The translations under genes were made by a program, and so were the position numbers. Shown one piece after another: positions 35,190 through 44,268 of a stretch of DNA of 63,169 bases. The notes under the pieces are model-generated. The model was not told where the DNA came from, did no database searches, and saw nothing but the letters and a program-made list of their open reading frames with translations. Source of the stretch: an uncultured Bacteroidales bacterium (GTDB lineage Bacteria; Bacteroidota; Bacteroidia; Bacteroidales; UBA932); the NCBI GenBank assembly GCA_944326365.1, contig CALVDR010000014.1, forward strand, positions 1 to 63,169, in the 5' to 3' direction. Position 1 is the first letter of the stretch. Each line of letters opens with the position of its first letter.

Positions 35190-35393
35190 TCAGACGATTC
35201 TTATTTTCGATTTGGGGACGAAATAGTATTTGACGACATCATCGGCTACTGCCTTGGATGGTACCCGGACTATGTCGGCGTGCCTGAGCAGGAAACTGTA
35301 CCGGATATTCAGGATGTGTCTCCGAAGCCAGCTGTAACCTGGTCCTGATACGAAGTCCAGATTCTCTACAGTTACGATTTTCGGTTCTTTCAT
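35190..35393 (-). pseudogene. glycosyltransferase fragment (N-terminal GT4-like piece)
   Basis: A 67-residue ORF (ATG at 35393) with the pattern of an internal piece of family-4 glycosyltransferases: IVTVENLDF, a gap, then SFLLRHADIVRVPSKAVADDVVKYYFVPKSKIRIV, which matches the conserved 'ADxIVxVSxxxxxDxxxxYxVPxxKIxVI' region. A full enzyme would continue for ~200 residues. It ends right at that point and converges on the comF stop (35189). Most likely a decayed remnant; a short real protein is possible. Confidence 0.45.
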
Positions 35394-35459
35394 TGTGAAA
35401 AACATGTGAAACGGATGCGAATTTACGATATTTTGACGTGAATCCGGCTGATTTCTGCG

Positions 35460-35467
35460 TATCTTTG
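35460..35467 (+). promoter_or_regulatory. -7 box before the PAP2 gene
   Basis: TATCTTTG, exact match. Only 8 nt separate it from the ATG at 35476, so the transcript would start almost at the start codon (near-leaderless) or translation begins a few codons later. Confidence 0.55.
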
Positions 35468-35475
35468 CATCTGTT

Positions 35476-36639
35476 ATGCCGGTAAGAACATACATAGTAC
35501 TGAGACTTGTCATCGCTGCAGCCTTGTTTTCAGGGGCTGGTTCCGTCTGTCATGCACAGTATGCCGGGGGAGCTGCAGGATTCGACAGTTCTATCCGGAC
35601 GCTCAAGTATAATGCGGTAGGGGATTTCCAATACGGAGTGGATGATTACGTCCAGTATCTTCCTGCTGCTGGCGCGATAGGGATGAAGGCTCTCATCAAG
35701 GCGGAGGGCTATCACAGCCGCAGTTCATGGGGGCGTATGATAGTATCTGACGCGTTTTCCGTGGCGGCCATGGCGGCTGCGGTCAATGGCATCAAATATA
35801 CTGTCCGGCGACCCAGACCTGACGGATCTTCGCGCAATTCCTTCCCGTCAGGGCATACGGCTACCAGTTTCATGGCGGCCGCGATGCTGCATGAAGAATA
35901 CGGATGGCGAAGCCCGTGGTTCAGTTTCGGAGGTTATGCGGTGGCTTCGGCCGTGGGCCTGTCCAGAATCATCAATGACCGGCATTGGACTTCCGACGTG
36001 ATAGCCGGCGCCGTGATAGGGATGGCTTCGGTCAAGTTCGGATATTGGCTTGCAGACCTTATATTCCGCGACAGATACATCGACAGCGACTATTCCGCCC
36101 CTGAATTCGGCTTTGATGCCGGCAGGAAGTATTATGACATAGGCCTGTACTTCGGTTACAGGTTTTTTCTGGGAGACAATGCCATTGCCCCGGGAGCCGG
36201 AGGCGGGAAGGGCATCCTGAAAAACGGAGGAAGTTCCGGACTTGTGTTTTCGGTGCCCCTGTCTGTCGTCGGGAAAGCCGGCGGGACGGTCGGAGTGTCG
36301 GCCAGGGCGGGAGCGAATTCGTATTGTGCCGACAGCGGAGTGTCGTTCAATACCTATGATTTCATGGCAGGAGGGTATTGGCGTATGCCGTTCGCAAGAG
36401 TGCTGGAGGCGGGTGCGGAAGTCATGGCAGGGTATTCGTTGCCGGGGAACAGGAGCGTGTCGGGCCCTGCAGGGATTCTGGGCGGTCTGACTGCCGCAGC
36501 CGATTGCGGTCTTGCCGTCACTACGGGGGAGAATTTCAAAGTGAAGGCTTTCGCATCATATGAAGTCTCCCGCTTCACAGTGCAAAAGCCTTTTGTCCAT
36601 TCTGTCGTCCTCGGAGGGTCGGCAGCGTTTTTCTGGTAG
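35476..36639 (+). CDS. PAP2 family phosphatase with outer-membrane-like C-terminal domain
   Basis: 387 residues with a signal peptide (IVLRLVIAAALFSGAGSVCHAQ). PAP2 catalytic motifs: KYTVRRPRPDGS (KX6RP type), FPSGHTATSF, and SRIINDRHWTSDVIAG. These enzymes remove phosphate from lipid phosphates in the periplasm or outer membrane. Residues ~210-387 have alternating, Gly/aromatic-rich segments (YYDIGLYFGYRFFLG; SVVLGGSAAFFW end) that look like a small beta-barrel, so it may be tethered in the outer membrane. Barrel inference is moderate. Confidence 0.85.
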   Translation: MPVRTYIVLRLVIAAALFSGAGSVCHAQYAGGAAGFDSSIRTLKYNAVGDFQYGVDDYVQYLPAAGAIGMKALIKAEGYHSRSSWGRMIVSDAFSVAAMAAAVNGIKYTVRRPRPDGSSRNSFPSGHTATSFMAAAMLHEEYGWRSPWFSFGGYAVASAVGLSRIINDRHWTSDVIAGAVIGMASVKFGYWLADLIFRDRYIDSDYSAPEFGFDAGRKYYDIGLYFGYRFFLGDNAIAPGAGGGKGILKNGGSSGLVFSVPLSVVGKAGGTVGVSARAGANSYCADSGVSFNTYDFMAGGYWRMPFARVLEAGAEVMAGYSLPGNRSVSGPAGILGGLTAAADCGLAVTTGENFKVKAFASYEVSRFTVQKPFVHSVVLGGSAAFFW

Positions 36640-36655
36640 AATCCTGCCGCTTTCC

Positions 36656-37081
36656 TCAGATCACCTTTACCTTGAATATGGCCTTGTGGATCTTGCCTTC
36701 TCCGATGAGAGGGGCATGGGCAGTGTCCGGAGCGAATGTGACGGCCTCGCCGGGAGCGATGGTCTTCGTCTCTTCTACCGGGTCCTTGTAGAACAGGATA
36801 TCTTTCACAGTGTTCATCTCCCCGTCAGGAATCTTGCATTCGCTGCGCGGTTTCACTCCGAAAGTCTCTTCTTTTGAGAGAGGGACCTGGATGTCGATGT
36901 ATTTGTCATGTACTTCAAGTCTGGCCTGCTGCGGGGTCTTCATGTCGCTGTCTACGATGTTTACGTAAAGGTTATCCCCGTCCAGAATGTGTTTTCCGTT
37001 TTCAAGTGCGTTGAGGTCATGAGTCTGGATATACTCGATAGCCTTGGCATAGTACGGGTTGTTCTTGAGTTTGTCTTCCAT
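36656..37081 (-). CDS. YhcH/YjgK/YiaL family protein
   Basis: About 141 residues from ATG at 37081. The longer reading to 37216 crosses a minus-strand promoter-like TTTG-N20-TATATTAG and is unlikely to be translated in full. Family features: NNPYYAKAIEYIQTHDLNALENGKHILDGDNLYVNI, EVHDKYIDIQVPLS, ILFYKDPVEETKTIAPGEAVTFAPDTAHAPL and KAIFKVKV, a cupin-like sugar-binding fold. Members are linked to sialic acid and other sugar breakdown as possible anomerases. Convergent with the PAP2 gene. Confidence 0.85.
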   Translation of the reverse strand: MEDKLKNNPYYAKAIEYIQTHDLNALENGKHILDGDNLYVNIVDSDMKTPQQARLEVHDKYIDIQVPLSKEETFGVKPRSECKIPDGEMNTVKDILFYKDPVEETKTIAPGEAVTFAPDTAHAPLIGEGKIHKAIFKVKVI

Positions 37082-37176
37082 AGCGCTGTCAATTATAGTG
37101 ATTCTTATGTAATGTTCTGAAATTCCGTCCAATATTCCGCTAATATACAAATTTCTTTCTTTTTCCGCAAAATCAC

Positions 37177-37184
37177 TATCTTTG
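37177..37184 (+). promoter_or_regulatory. -7 box of the ahcY promoter
   Basis: TATCTTTG, exact match, 26 nt before the ATG at 37210. Confidence 0.6.
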
Positions 37185-37209
37185 CATTTCATGTTTTTAT
37201 GAGGGAGAT

Positions 37210-38463
37210 ATGGCAAGCGAAATAAGAAACGAAGGCCTCTGGCAGGACGGCCGGATGAAGATAGACTGGGTGAGACATAATATGCCGCTTCTGAACGGCC
37301 TTGAAACGGAGTTCGGGCAGACCAGGCCTTTCGACGGGCTCAGGATAGCGCTTTCCGTGCATCTTGAAGCCAAGACGGCGTATCTGTGCGAGGTGCTGGC
37401 GGCAGGAGGGGCGCAGATGTATGTGACCGGAAGCAATCCTCTTTCTACCCAGGATGATGTGGCTGCCGCGCTGGTCCGCGAAGGGCTGAACGTGTTCGCA
37501 TGGTATGGGGCTACGCCGGAAGATTACAGGAGGCACATCAGGAAGGTTCTGGAAGCCGGTCCGAACATCATCATAGATGACGGCGGGGATCTGGTGTCCC
37601 TGATGCATTCGGAGTTCCAGCATCTGATTCCTGATGTCATAGGCGGATGCGAAGAGACCACGACCGGAATACTGAGGCTCCAGTCCATGAACAGGGCCAG
37701 GACTCTGCTGTTCCCCATGATGCTGGTGAACAATGCCGACTGCAAGCATCTGTTCGACAACCGTTACGGTACGGGACAGTCCGTGTGGACCGGCATAAAC
37801 AGGACTACGAATCTCATAGTGGCCGGAAAGACCGTGGTGGTGGCAGGCTATGGCTGGTGCGGGAAAGGTGTCGCGATGAGGGCAAAAGGCCAGGGAGCCA
37901 GGGTAATAGTCACCGAGGTCGATCCTGTAAAGGCCCTTGAGGCCGTGATGGACGGTTTCTCGGTCATGAAAATGTCGCAGGCCGCTTCGGAAGGAGACGT
38001 GTTCGTGACTGTCACTGGCTGCAGGGATGTCATCACCGGATCCGATTTCCTGAAGATGAAGGACGGGGCCATCTGCTGCAACGCGGGACATTTCGATGTT
38101 GAAGTGGATGTGGCTGCCCTGAAAAAGATGGCAGTGGAAGCCAAGCCTGCCCGCCGGGATATCATGGGATACAAACTTCAGAACGGGAACACGATATATA
38201 TACTTGCCGAAGGCCGTCTGGTGAATCTGGCTGCAGGTGACGGGCATCCTGCTGAAATCATGGACATGTCTTTTGCCATACAGGCTCTCAGCGCGAAGTA
38301 TCTGGTAGAAAACAGGTCAGTGATATCGCGGACTCCGGGAAATATGGTGAACGAAGTTCCGAAATCCATCGATCTGGAAGTCGCCAGACGCGAACTTGCA
38401 TCCTGGGGTTGCGAGATAGACACTCTCACTCCGGAGCAGCATCTCTATCTGTACGGGAACTGA
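37210..38463 (+). CDS. ahcY: adenosylhomocysteinase
   Basis: Hydrolyses S-adenosylhomocysteine to adenosine and homocysteine using bound NAD. 417 residues. LSVHLEAKTAYLCEVLAAGGAQMYVTGSNPLSTQDDVAAALV and GGCEETTTGILRL belong to the substrate domain. NAD-binding VVVAGYGWCGKGVAMRAKG is followed by CCNAGHFDVEVD and the C-terminal LAAGDGHPAEIMDMSFAIQALS. The family's C-terminal tail KPxxYRY is replaced by an EQHLYLYGN ending, a known short-tail variant. Confidence 0.93.
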   Translation: MASEIRNEGLWQDGRMKIDWVRHNMPLLNGLETEFGQTRPFDGLRIALSVHLEAKTAYLCEVLAAGGAQMYVTGSNPLSTQDDVAAALVREGLNVFAWYGATPEDYRRHIRKVLEAGPNIIIDDGGDLVSLMHSEFQHLIPDVIGGCEETTTGILRLQSMNRARTLLFPMMLVNNADCKHLFDNRYGTGQSVWTGINRTTNLIVAGKTVVVAGYGWCGKGVAMRAKGQGARVIVTEVDPVKALEAVMDGFSVMKMSQAASEGDVFVTVTGCRDVITGSDFLKMKDGAICCNAGHFDVEVDVAALKKMAVEAKPARRDIMGYKLQNGNTIYILAEGRLVNLAAGDGHPAEIMDMSFAIQALSAKYLVENRSVISRTPGNMVNEVPKSIDLEVARRELASWGCEIDTLTPEQHLYLYGN

Positions 38464-38490
38464 CGGGGCAGGGTGATGCCCTTGCCGGTA

Positions 38491-39957
38491 TCAGTTGAAA
38501 TATCTCCGTTCGTGACGCACGAGGGCGATGAAAATGAACAGCATCACCGTGAACGCCCATAGCGATGACCCTCCGTAGCTGACAAACGGCAGCGGTATTC
38601 CGATGACCGGCATGATCCCTATGGTCATGCCGATATTTATGAACAGGTGCATGAAGATGCAGCTTGCCGTGCAGTAGCCGTATATGCGGGTGAAATTCTC
38701 GCGGCTCCGTTCCGCATCCTGCAGCACTCTCCAGATCAGGAAAGCGTAGAGCAGTATGGTCGCCGCGCTTCCGATAAACCCCCATTCCTCACCTATCGTG
38801 CAGAAGATGAAATCGGTACTCTGTTCGGGCACGAAGCCGTATGTGGTCTGTGTCCCTTTCAGGAATCCCTTGCCGGTCAGGCCTCCGGAGCCTATCGCTA
38901 TCATCGACTGGTTCACGTTGTAGCCCACACCAGTCGGGTCGTCTTTCAGGCCCAGCAGCACTTCTATGCGTTTCCTCTGATGATCCTGAAGGACATCATG
39001 AAAGATGAAATCCACTGAGAAAATCAGGAAAAGCCCTGCGATGAAAGCCGCTATCGACAGCCATTTGAAAGTGCTCCGTTCCCTGAACGCCTTTATGGCG
39101 AAATACGGGACGGAAAGCAGTCCGGCTCCGGCCAGAAAGTATTCAAGCCGGACCGTCCTGATAAACGAAGCCTCCTCCGCATGTGTGATTTCCGCCAGTC
39201 TTCCCAGCCCCCAAGGAAGCGCAGCCAGCACGGCCGCCACCGGCAGCATCACCATCAGCCATTTCCGTATTTTCCCGTGATAAAGGCTGTCGCACAACGT
39301 GACTATGACCGCCAGTGCCAGAATCGAGAAATAAGGTGACAAGGTCAATGTAAGTATGAACAGCAGGACGGCTACGCCAATCATGAAAAGAAGCCACCCG
39401 GACAGACCTTCCCTGTACAGCATGAAAATGAAACCGACATAGACCAGTGCGGAACCCGTCTCGCTCTGGGCAACAATGATCGCCATGGGTACCAGTATGA
39501 TGGCCGCCGTAAGAATGAAGTTCTTCAGGTTCGATATCCTGTACCCGTACTGGCTCATTACCGATGCGAGCATCAGCGATGTCGCGATTTTCGAAATCTC
39601 TGCAGGCTGGAACCTTACCGGTCCGAACTCGAACCAGGACCGCGACCCCTTTACTTCCACACCGAGGAAAATCACCGCGACGAGCAATGCGACCGTGGCC
39701 AGATATATCGGCAGAGAGAGGCTTTCGTAGATCTGCGGACTGATTACGAACAATATCAGTCCGGCCAGAGAGAACGCCGTGACCATCCAGATGAACTGTT
39801 TGCCGCTGCGTGTGGCGAAATCGAATATGGACGAAGGCTCGGCAGACTGTACCGATGCGTATATGTTTATCCAGCCGATGAACACAAGCAGCAGATAGCA
39901 TATGATCAGCGGCCAGTCCAGCGTCTCTTTCAATCCTCTTCCTCTGAATCGTTCCAT
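38491..39957 (-). CDS. rodA: rod-shape SEDS peptidoglycan polymerase RodA
   Basis: 488 residues, about ten membrane helices. SEDS polymerases join lipid II into glycan chains, working with a class B PBP; here mrdA is 5 nt upstream. Motifs: WFEFGPVRFQPAEISKIA, an extended loop with IGSGGLTGKGFLKGTQTTYGFVPEQSTDFIFCTIGEEWGF, and GIPLPFVSYGGSSL at the end. It is longer than typical RodA (~370-420) owing to an insert around residues 250-330, as often seen in Bacteroidetes. Confidence 0.94.
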   Translation of the reverse strand: MERFRGRGLKETLDWPLIICYLLLVFIGWINIYASVQSAEPSSIFDFATRSGKQFIWMVTAFSLAGLILFVISPQIYESLSLPIYLATVALLVAVIFLGVEVKGSRSWFEFGPVRFQPAEISKIATSLMLASVMSQYGYRISNLKNFILTAAIILVPMAIIVAQSETGSALVYVGFIFMLYREGLSGWLLFMIGVAVLLFILTLTLSPYFSILALAVIVTLCDSLYHGKIRKWLMVMLPVAAVLAALPWGLGRLAEITHAEEASFIRTVRLEYFLAGAGLLSVPYFAIKAFRERSTFKWLSIAAFIAGLFLIFSVDFIFHDVLQDHQRKRIEVLLGLKDDPTGVGYNVNQSMIAIGSGGLTGKGFLKGTQTTYGFVPEQSTDFIFCTIGEEWGFIGSAATILLYAFLIWRVLQDAERSRENFTRIYGYCTASCIFMHLFINIGMTIGIMPVIGIPLPFVSYGGSSLWAFTVMLFIFIALVRHERRYFN

Positions 39958-39962
39958 TTTTC

Positions 39963-41795
39963 CTAATCAGTTTTGACTTTGTCCAGAAGGTTGCCTTCCA
40001 GAATGCGCTGTTCCAGAGCCGGTCTGGAGATTTCTCCTTTCAGGTATTTCTCCACCAGAAGCGAGGCGATGGGAGCTGCCCATCTTGCCCCGAACGAGCC
40101 GTTTTCGACGTAGGCTGCGACAGCGATTTTCGGATCGTCCTTCGGGGCGAAACATATGAACACGGAATTGTCATCGCCGCGCGGATTCTGGGCCGTGCCG
40201 GTCTTGCCGCATATGTCCAGGCCTTTCACTGCCGCTATCGTAGCTGTGCCGCCGGAGTTGTAGCCGCTGTTCACGGCTCTGTACATCCCTTCTATCACCT
40301 CCGGAAACCAGGTGGTGTCCACCATTGTATACTGTCTTTCCTTGTATTTCGGATCTATGGTGATATCCCCGGAATCCTTGATGAGATGAGGTATATAATA
40401 GTAGCCCCGGTTCGCGATGGTGGCGCACAGGTTCGCAAGGTGGAGGGGAGTGCATCCTATTTCTCCCTGGCCTATGGACAGAGAGATCACATTGGTGGCT
40501 TTCCACCGGCCTTTCCCGTACACCTTGTCATAGTATTCCGAGTCCGGGATGAAACCGCCGAGCTCAGACGGGAAGTCGCTTCCGAGTTTTCTGCCGAAAC
40601 CGAAACTCCGCACATACTCATGCCAGACATCCAGGGCTTCCGAGACGGACCCGTATTCCGGATTTTCGAGAATCCCTCTGAAAACATAGCAGTAGTATGC
40701 GTTGCACGACATCATGATGGACTCTTCGAAATCCAGAGGCGAACGGTGGTCATGACATCCCAGCCTGTTCCTTCCGAACTGGTATCCCATGTGGCACGGA
40801 TATTCCGTCCGCGGAGTGAACACCCTTTCCTGAAGTCCTATAAGTCCGTTCACCAGTTTGAATACCGACCCGGGAGGGTAGGCAGACTGGACGGCCCTGT
40901 TGAACATTGGCTTGTACGGGTTTGCAAGTATTTCGTTGTAGTGCGAGCCTATGTCGGCGAGCATCTCCACATCTATTCCGGGACTTGATACCAGAGTCAG
41001 TATTTCGCCGGTGGCAGGCTCTATGGCGACGAGACTGCCCACCTTGTTCTGCATCAGCATTTGTCCGTAATGCTGCAGTTCCGCATCTATGGCTGTGGTG
41101 ATGTCTTTCCCGGGTACGGCCTCCTTGTCCATCTCCCCGTCCCTGTATCTGCTTTCTATCTTGTTATGGGAGTTCCGCAGATAGATGTTGTAGCCTTTTT
41201 CGCCTTTGAGGTATTCCTCGCAGGTCGCCTCTATCCCTGTTTTTCCGGCATAGTCACCGGCACTGTAGCCTTCATGTGACTTGAGAAATCCGGCATCGAC
41301 TTCCGACACGTAGCCGAGCAGATTGCCTCCGGCATTGTACGGGTATTCCCGTATGCTTCTGGCCTGTCCCCGGAAGCCGGGAAACATATAGGCTATTTCC
41401 GCGAATTTCATGTATCGTTCCGGAGTCAGCTGCTTGAGCATCACGACGGACTGGTAGCCTATCCGTCTGCGGTTCCTGTAGTATTCCTGCATCTTTTCCC
41501 TGACGAATGCCGGTTCGATGCCGAGAGCCTTGCACAGTGCCAGGGTATCGAAGGCCTCCACTTCCTTGGGAGTTACGAGCAGATCATAGGCTATCTTGTT
41601 TCCTACCAGTATTTTCCCGTTCCGGTCATCTATGATTCCACGTGGAGGATAAATGATGGAGTAGACCATGGAGTTGTTGCTGGCGTCTGTCTTGTATGAT
41701 TCGTCCACTATCTGGATGACGAAAAGCCGGGCCAGGATAATCAGGACGGCGACAGCCAGGCCTATCCTTAATTTGTTCGGTTTGTCAAGCTTCAT
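39963..41795 (-). CDS. mrdA: penicillin-binding protein 2 (class B transpeptidase)
   Basis: 610 residues: one N-terminal membrane helix (LRIGLAVAVLIILARLFVIQI), a dimerisation domain, then the transpeptidase with SVFK (Ser-x-x-Lys in YPPGSVFKLVNG), SCN (MMSCNAYYC), and KTGT (CGKTGTAQNPRG). It crosslinks wall during elongation. Its start overlaps the end of mreD by 4 nt. Confidence 0.95.
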   Translation of the reverse strand: MKLDKPNKLRIGLAVAVLIILARLFVIQIVDESYKTDASNNSMVYSIIYPPRGIIDDRNGKILVGNKIAYDLLVTPKEVEAFDTLALCKALGIEPAFVREKMQEYYRNRRRIGYQSVVMLKQLTPERYMKFAEIAYMFPGFRGQARSIREYPYNAGGNLLGYVSEVDAGFLKSHEGYSAGDYAGKTGIEATCEEYLKGEKGYNIYLRNSHNKIESRYRDGEMDKEAVPGKDITTAIDAELQHYGQMLMQNKVGSLVAIEPATGEILTLVSSPGIDVEMLADIGSHYNEILANPYKPMFNRAVQSAYPPGSVFKLVNGLIGLQERVFTPRTEYPCHMGYQFGRNRLGCHDHRSPLDFEESIMMSCNAYYCYVFRGILENPEYGSVSEALDVWHEYVRSFGFGRKLGSDFPSELGGFIPDSEYYDKVYGKGRWKATNVISLSIGQGEIGCTPLHLANLCATIANRGYYYIPHLIKDSGDITIDPKYKERQYTMVDTTWFPEVIEGMYRAVNSGYNSGGTATIAAVKGLDICGKTGTAQNPRGDDNSVFICFAPKDDPKIAVAAYVENGSFGARWAAPIASLLVEKYLKGEISRPALEQRILEGNLLDKVKTD

Positions 41796-42319
41796 TTCCA
41801 GCCCTCCTGATTGTCACCCGATGTCAGCATGTTGACTACCGGAAGAGAAAGCAGGTAACCGCATGGCAGGGATATGGCGAACTTCAGCAGGTTGAAGACA
41901 ATGGTGCGGACTCCGGCCCCGTCGATGATTATGTATATGGCCAGAAACAGCGCCTGACAGACAAGAATGGCCGCGGAGACTTTCGACAGGCCGTTCTTGC
42001 GGATGGAGAAACTTTCGCTGCGCTCTGAGTGTTCCTTGCCGAAAAGCAGCCGTGCCAGAGTGTTCCTGACAAAGGCCACCGGGACCAGCGCCGCCATGTT
42101 CAGTCCTGTGATTCCTTCCGCCAGCCAGTCTACGGCCAGTCCTGAAATGGCCGCCATGAGCATCAGAAGCGACACCGGGATGCCCGGAGGCAGACACAGG
42201 ATCAGAGCCGGCAGTACGGATAGCATCAGGTACGGACCCGTATTGATGAAATTGCAGATGAGAATCTGCCCTATCACCAGCAGGATGTATATGAGAGTGA
42301 AATTCCTGTTAGTTCTCAT
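41792..42319 (-). CDS. mreD: rod shape-determining protein MreD
   Basis: 175 residues, five or six membrane segments. The placement between mreC (11-nt overlap) and mrdA (4-nt overlap) supports MreD as much as the sequence does. A membrane partner of MreC in the elongation complex. Confidence 0.85.
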   Translation of the reverse strand: MRTNRNFTLIYILLVIGQILICNFINTGPYLMLSVLPALILCLPPGIPVSLLMLMAAISGLAVDWLAEGITGLNMAALVPVAFVRNTLARLLFGKEHSERSESFSIRKNGLSKVSAAILVCQALFLAIYIIIDGAGVRTIVFNLLKFAISLPCGYLLSLPVVNMLTSGDNQEGWK

Positions 42320-43133
42320 TTGCCGCCTCCAGTTCTTCTATCTCTTTGTCATTCATGTTGTTCACTACGGTCACATATCTGACTGCGCTGAAATCGGAGA
42401 AAAGCGTCACCTTGACGTCATAGGCGGAGCCGTTGACTGCAGTGGCTTCTCCGGTGATGCCGAGCGGTATGTCAGCCGGAAAGATGGAAGAGAATCCGCT
42501 GGTGAAGACAGTGTCGCCCTCATGCATGGTGATGTGCAGCGGAATTTCCCTCAGTATGGCGCCGTTGCTGGAAATCCCGTCCCATATCAGTTCTCCTACC
42601 GGGCCGTCCTTCCGTATCCTCGCACTTACCGTCATGCCGGTGTTCCTGAAGGATCTGGCGTAGGAATAGTTTTTACCTACGGCGTCTATTATTCCCAGGA
42701 CGCCTTGCCCGGAAATTACTCCCGACAGTTTCTCTATTCCGTCTTCATACCCCTTGTCGAGGATGAGATAGTTGTGCTGTTTGTTGTTGCTGACCTTGAC
42801 GGCTGTGGCGCTTATGTATCTGAACCCTCCGATGACGTTCTTCACGCTGTCTTCATTCACGGCCTTTCCGGTGAGGTCCCGGTATTCACGGATGACATTC
42901 CGAAGTCTGGCATTTTCTTCCGCGAGGATATCGTTCTGTTTCCTGAGGGAAAAATAGTCCCTGACACTTTCCATTCCTCCCCATACGGCTCCCTGCACGG
43001 CGTGCGTACCTCTGGATATCCAGATATTCTGCATTTCACCGTTATGCTGCAGCATAACCAATGCAGCCACCTCCAGAAAAATGAAGACAGCTGCATTGAG
43101 TACGATTCTGATTATGTTTCCTCCTCCGGACAT
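42309..43133 (-). CDS. mreC: rod shape-determining protein MreC
   Basis: 274 residues: a membrane helix near 10-28, coiled coil at 60-85 (NDILAEENARLRNVIREY), then the beta-domain core with YLILDKGYEDGIEKLSGVISGQGVLGII and a VFTSGFSSIFPADIPLGI motif. It scaffolds MreB, RodA and PBP2 in the periplasm. It starts 2 nt after mreB. Confidence 0.92.
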   Translation of the reverse strand: MSGGGNIIRIVLNAAVFIFLEVAALVMLQHNGEMQNIWISRGTHAVQGAVWGGMESVRDYFSLRKQNDILAEENARLRNVIREYRDLTGKAVNEDSVKNVIGGFRYISATAVKVSNNKQHNYLILDKGYEDGIEKLSGVISGQGVLGIIDAVGKNYSYARSFRNTGMTVSARIRKDGPVGELIWDGISSNGAILREIPLHITMHEGDTVFTSGFSSIFPADIPLGITGEATAVNGSAYDVKVTLFSDFSAVRYVTVVNNMNDKEIEELEAANEN

Positions 43134-43134
43134 C

Positions 43135-44157
43135 CTACCTCATCAGGAAAGGATATCTGTCGGTATGTTTCAGTGCGAGACAGGTACCTCTCGCTACAGC
43201 CCGGAGCGGGTCTTCAGCCACGTGGAACGGGATATTCACCTTCTCGGAAAGTCTCTTGTCCAGGCCTCTCAGAAGAGCTCCGCCGCCTGACAGATATATG
43301 CCGCTTTCCACGATGTCGGAATACAGCTCCGGAGGTGTCTGCTCCAGTACATGGAGGACGGCAGCCTCTATCCTGGCTATGGACTTGTCCAGACAGTGGG
43401 CCACTTCCTGATATGTGATCGTCGCGTCCACCGGATGGGCGGTCATGAGGTTCGGTCCCCTGACGAGCATCGGCTCCGGTTCTACATCCAGATCCGGGAT
43501 GACGGAGCCTACGGCAATCTTGATCTTTTCCGCGGTGATCTCCCCGACCTTGATGTTGTGCTGCTGCTTCATGTAGTACTGGATGTCGCTGGTAAATACG
43601 TCACCTGCGACCTTTATGCTGTTCTGCTGCACGATTCCTCCGAGAGAGATGACGGCTATTTCGGTGGTCCCGCCTCCGATGTCCACTACCATGTTCCCCT
43701 TAGGGGCCTCCACGTCCATGCCTATACCCAGGGCTGCGGCCATAGGTTCGAAAATCAGATAGACATCGCGGCCGCCTGCATGCTCCGCAGAATCGCGGAC
43801 AGCCCTGATTTCGACTTCGGTACTTCCGGACGGTATGCCCACGACGATTTTCAGATTCGGAGTGAAGAGCGACCTCTTGCGGCTGTTCACCTCCTTGATG
43901 AATCCGCGGATCATCATTTCGGCGGCATTGAAGTCTGCGATCACCCCGTCTTTCAGCGGACGGATGGTCTTGATGCTCGGATTCACTTTCTCGTGCATCA
44001 GTTTGGCCTTCTGCCCGAGAGCGATCGGCTTTCCGGTATTATTGTCGATGGCTATGATACTCGGTTCATCCAGAACGATTTCGTCATTCTGGAATATCAC
44101 TGTGTTCGCAGTTCCCAGGTCCATGGCCAGTTCTTGTGTCAGGAAAGAAAAACCCAT
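43135..44157 (-). CDS. mreB: actin-like rod shape protein MreB
   Basis: 340 residues: phosphate-1 motif DLGTANTVIF (13-22), PLKDGVIADFNAAEMMIRGF, the GGRDVYLIFEPMAAALGIG connect region, phosphate-2 VVDIGGGTTEIAVISLGGI, and the adenosine motif IYLSGGGALLRGLDKRLSE. It forms membrane-bound filaments that steer wall synthesis. First gene of the mreBCD-mrdA-rodA operon. Confidence 0.97.
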   Translation of the reverse strand: MGFSFLTQELAMDLGTANTVIFQNDEIVLDEPSIIAIDNNTGKPIALGQKAKLMHEKVNPSIKTIRPLKDGVIADFNAAEMMIRGFIKEVNSRKRSLFTPNLKIVVGIPSGSTEVEIRAVRDSAEHAGGRDVYLIFEPMAAALGIGMDVEAPKGNMVVDIGGGTTEIAVISLGGIVQQNSIKVAGDVFTSDIQYYMKQQHNIKVGEITAEKIKIAVGSVIPDLDVEPEPMLVRGPNLMTAHPVDATITYQEVAHCLDKSIARIEAAVLHVLEQTPPELYSDIVESGIYLSGGGALLRGLDKRLSEKVNIPFHVAEDPLRAVARGTCLALKHTDRYPFLMR

Positions 44158-44195
44158 TGTCAGTAACTCGATTTTAATGTTTTCAAAATAACTCC

Positions 44196-44203
44196 CAAAT
44201 TTA
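44196..44203 (-). promoter_or_regulatory. -7 box of the mreB operon promoter
   Basis: TAAATTTG on the minus strand, an exact TAnnTTTG match, ~40 nt before the mreB start. It lies in the divergent interval with ispD. Confidence 0.6.
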
Positions 44204-44268
44204 TGAAAAAAACTCGTTTGTTAGTGTTAATTTCTGTATTTTTACAGTCAATCAAGTATTTTTCTGAA

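Noticed and set aside
35394..35513. N-terminal extension of the glycosyltransferase fragment to 35513
   Set aside because: Would run through the PAP2 promoter and start inside the opposite gene; the residues do not fit the family.
37082..37216. Longer N-terminus of the YhcH-type protein
   Set aside because: Crosses a minus-strand promoter-like element, and the family begins near the IIDS segment at about residue 41 of the long reading.
37189..38247. 352-codon ORF on the minus strand
   Set aside because: Antisense to ahcY, which has full family motifs.
41967..43418. 483-codon ORF on the + strand
   Set aside because: Antisense to mreD, mreC and mreB, all of which are clear; a codon-bias shadow.
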